Assembly: GCA_002503395.1 (NCBI GenBank)
Contig: DARQ01000014.1
Span: 7,230 to 14,614 of the forward strand
Length of the DNA: 7,385 bases
DNA from: Euryarchaeota archaeon UBA60
GTDB lineage: Archaea > Thermoplasmatota > Poseidoniia > Poseidoniales > Poseidoniaceae
Direction: 5' to 3'
The translations under genes and the position numbers were made by a program. The stretch's first letter is position 1, and each line of letters starts with the position of its first letter. Positions 6,122 to 7,385 of the stretch are shown here, piece after piece. A model generated the notes under the pieces. It was not told where the DNA came from. It ran no database searches and saw only the letters and a program-made list of their open reading frames with translations.

Positions 6122-7070
6122 AATTAGAGGTAAGCCCGATTTCCTCAAGCCGTTGATGGAGATATTCACCGGCGGTAATAGAGGGATACATGGCTTCACC
6201 TCCGGTGATGGCGATGAATTCCGGCCTAGGAGTCAAGTCAATGTCATTATGGGGGTGGACGAAAAGCGGCATAGAAAAACGGTCGGAAGTATCGTCATCA
6301 GGGTTGATGACCCGATGGGTGGTGGATTTGAACAGTCCATTGGTCAGACTTTGCAACATGTCGCCGGAATCAACGATGATGTGATGGTGATTTCCTTCGA
6401 CCTTTATCCAACTGCCATCGTGGTCCATCACCTCAAGACCATCGGCAGTTGAACCGACTAGAAGGGTGATGAAATTGATGTCCTCGTGCTGTGCTGAGCG
6501 GATTGCACCGGGGGGTGCATCGGAAGAGATCGGCGGATAGTGAATCACCCGTAGAATGGTATTCCCGTCTTCGGCCATGTCACTCAACCATTTTTCTGGT
6601 TTGCCGAGATATTGTGAAGCGGCACATAGCAGTTCACGCGACAATTTCTCCATCTCGCAGAAAAGCCCATCAATCGAGGTTTGGAATCCCGGCAGTATCT
6701 CTTCGGGCCAGATATTGGTCGGAAATTCATCTGCCTTGGGGTGGTCTGATGGTAAGGTACGGCCACTTTGCCAGAATTCCTTCAGGTCTGGAGCGAGATT
6801 ACCCTTGGCATGCTCGACTCCGAACGGCACGAATCCTCGTTGACGTTGGATTTCAAGGCGCTCGTGGCGGAGTTTCTCAGCCTCGGGGAGGGCGAAAAAA
6901 ACGCTGGCGTTGTCATATGCTGATTCGATTAACTGCAGGTCGATGTCGTGATTATTCAGGGCGAAAAAGCCGATATCCTCCAGAGCCTCTCCCATCTTGG
7001 TGACAAAGTCTGTGCGCCTCGTCGGGTCATGCCATTCTCGCAGGTCAAGTTCGGGGATTTTTCGCGCCAA
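6120..7070 (-). CDS. Fe(II)/2-oxoglutarate-dependent oxygenase, isopenicillin N synthase family
   Basis: A soluble non-haem iron oxygenase of the DIOX_N plus 2OG-FeII_Oxy layout. From the TTG at 7070 it has 316 residues, typical of the family, and starts MARKIPELDL, like many relatives that begin a few residues before IPxxDL. The iron ligands are His195 and Asp197 (QHEDINFITLL) and His252 (TTHRVINP). Arg264 and Ser266 (RFSMP) are the usual 2-oxoglutarate-binding RxS. GFFALNNHDID at about 34-44 is the N-terminal family signature. The frame is open up to 7334, but that part lies over the membrane protein gene and is not family-like. Between that gene's stop and the conserved region there is no ATG. 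The TTG has GAGG (7083-7080) 9 bases upstream, and a GTG at 7085 is the alternative. The substrate is not set by sequence: the family includes isopenicillin N synthase, plant hormone and flavonoid oxygenases and fungal thymine 7-hydroxylase. Its coupling to a thymidine phosphorylase 9 bases downstream makes a pyrimidine substrate worth testing. Confidence 0.9.
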   Translation of the reverse strand: MARKIPELDLREWHDPTRRTDFVTKMGEALEDIGFFALNNHDIDLQLIESAYDNASVFFALPEAEKLRHERLEIQRQRGFVPFGVEHAKGNLAPDLKEFWQSGRTLPSDHPKADEFPTNIWPEEILPGFQTSIDGLFCEMEKLSRELLCAASQYLGKPEKWLSDMAEDGNTILRVIHYPPISSDAPPGAIRSAQHEDINFITLLVGSTADGLEVMDHDGSWIKVEGNHHHIIVDSGDMLQSLTNGLFKSTTHRVINPDDDTSDRFSMPLFVHPHNDIDLTPRPEFIAITGGEAMYPSITAGEYLHQRLEEIGLTSN

Positions 7071-7122
7071 CCTATCATCCCTCACCGACGTGATATGGCG
7101 AGTGGGGATGAACCCTTCGCCA

Positions 7123-7138
7123 AGAAAATTTATTTTCT
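7123..7138 (-). promoter_or_regulatory. AT-rich palindrome at the end of the membrane protein gene, possible promoter
   Basis: On the minus strand AGAAAA and TTTTCT form a perfect 6-base inverted repeat around TAAA, and the TAA stop of the membrane protein gene falls inside it. It is about 60 bases upstream of the oxygenase TTG and about 45 upstream of the GTG, so its AT-rich core could serve as a TATA element for the oxygenase-phosphorylase pair. It could equally be a weak transcript end for the membrane gene. Composition and position are the only evidence. Confidence 0.3.
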
Positions 7139-7385
7139 GGCGGCCAATTTCAGCAATAGTCGGATGATTTCCACATACAGCCAGACCAAGGTGACGAGCA
7201 GACCGAAAGCGGCCCACCATTCCATCTTTTTCGGGGCGCCGTTTTCCACCCCCTTCTCTATGAAGTCGAAGTCCATCACAAAGGAAAGTGCGGCAATCAT
7301 GATGACGAAAAGTGAAAACCCTATTCCAATCCACCCGCTACCGTGGATAAACGGAACCTGTGGTGCACCGGGCACCATCCACAGT
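7130..7385 (-). CDS. Bax inhibitor-1/YccA family membrane protein, C-terminal part (5' end beyond window)
   Basis: The last 84 or so residues of a multi-pass inner membrane protein are visible. The frame has no stop up to the right edge, so the Met at 7378 is probably internal. Two hydrophobic segments are seen: one from about GWIGIGFSLFVIMIAALSF, and a second from about WWAAFGLLVTLVWLYVEII. They are joined by an acidic loop DFDFIEKGVENGAPKKMEW, which matches the C-terminal pattern I know from YccA-like Bax inhibitor family proteins (COG4760 type). The tail is basic (KLAARK) and ends in TAA. The function of prokaryotic members is mostly unsettled; relatives are linked to calcium leak or to control of membrane proteolysis. 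The gap to the oxygenase is 44-59 bases, depending on its start, so co-transcription is possible but no functional link is evident. Confidence 0.85.
   Translation of the reverse strand, partial: LWMVPGAPQVPFIHGSGWIGIGFSLFVIMIAALSFVMDFDFIEKGVENGAPKKMEWWAAFGLLVTLVWLYVEIIRLLLKLAARK

Noticed and set aside
6491..7003. 170-codon open frame on the plus strand
   Set aside because: It is antisense to the oxygenase, whose metal and cofactor residues are intact; no motif is seen in it.
7071..7334. N-terminal extension of the oxygenase (404-residue version)
   Set aside because: Most of it overlaps the conserved end of the Bax inhibitor-family gene in another frame, and it lacks any similarity to the oxygenase family.
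1..7385. CRISPR array, insertion sequence or defence system
   Set aside because: No regular spaced repeats, transposase motifs or known defence genes were found; the window is housekeeping and metabolic genes plus a secreted protease.

Overview
The window reads as a piece of an archaeal chromosome, most likely a marine planktonic euryarchaeon of the Marine Group II/Poseidoniales kind. The support is indirect. GMP synthase appears as a free-standing ATP-pyrophosphatase subunit, as in archaea. The tRNA gene carries no encoded CCA. PurE has an Ala where the common bacterial form has His. Base composition is moderate, genes are tightly packed, and there is a very large membrane-anchored subtilase. 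No rRNA or other decisive marker is present, so the lineage is an inference.

Layout. The left edge (1-69, minus) may hold the first 23 codons of a divergent gene. Next comes a rightward purine pair: purE (200-679) and the GMP synthase catalytic subunit (679-1626), overlapping by one base. After a short gap with a perfect hairpin lies a rightward gene for a secreted, membrane-anchored S8 protease (1660-4569) with a propeptide, Ca-loop-like motifs, a C-terminal membrane helix and a strongly acidic tail. A second perfect hairpin lies beyond its stop. The rest is read leftward: a Bax inhibitor-1/YccA-like membrane protein (C-terminal part only, cut by the right edge), an isopenicillin-N-synthase-family Fe(II)/2-oxoglutarate oxygenase, a thymidine/pyrimidine-nucleoside phosphorylase, and tRNA-Asn(GTT). 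The protease gene and the leftward group converge at about 4570-4660.

How they fit together. The purE pair supplies two steps of purine nucleotide synthesis. The protease suits a cell that feeds on external protein. The oxygenase and phosphorylase genes are 9 bases apart, with the second gene's ribosome site overlapping the first gene's stop. A thymidine phosphorylase releases thymine, and one known branch of this oxygenase family (fungal thymine 7-hydroxylase) oxidises thymine, so a thymidine/thymine salvage or breakdown pair is the most interesting hypothesis here. No mobile element, CRISPR array or defence system was seen.
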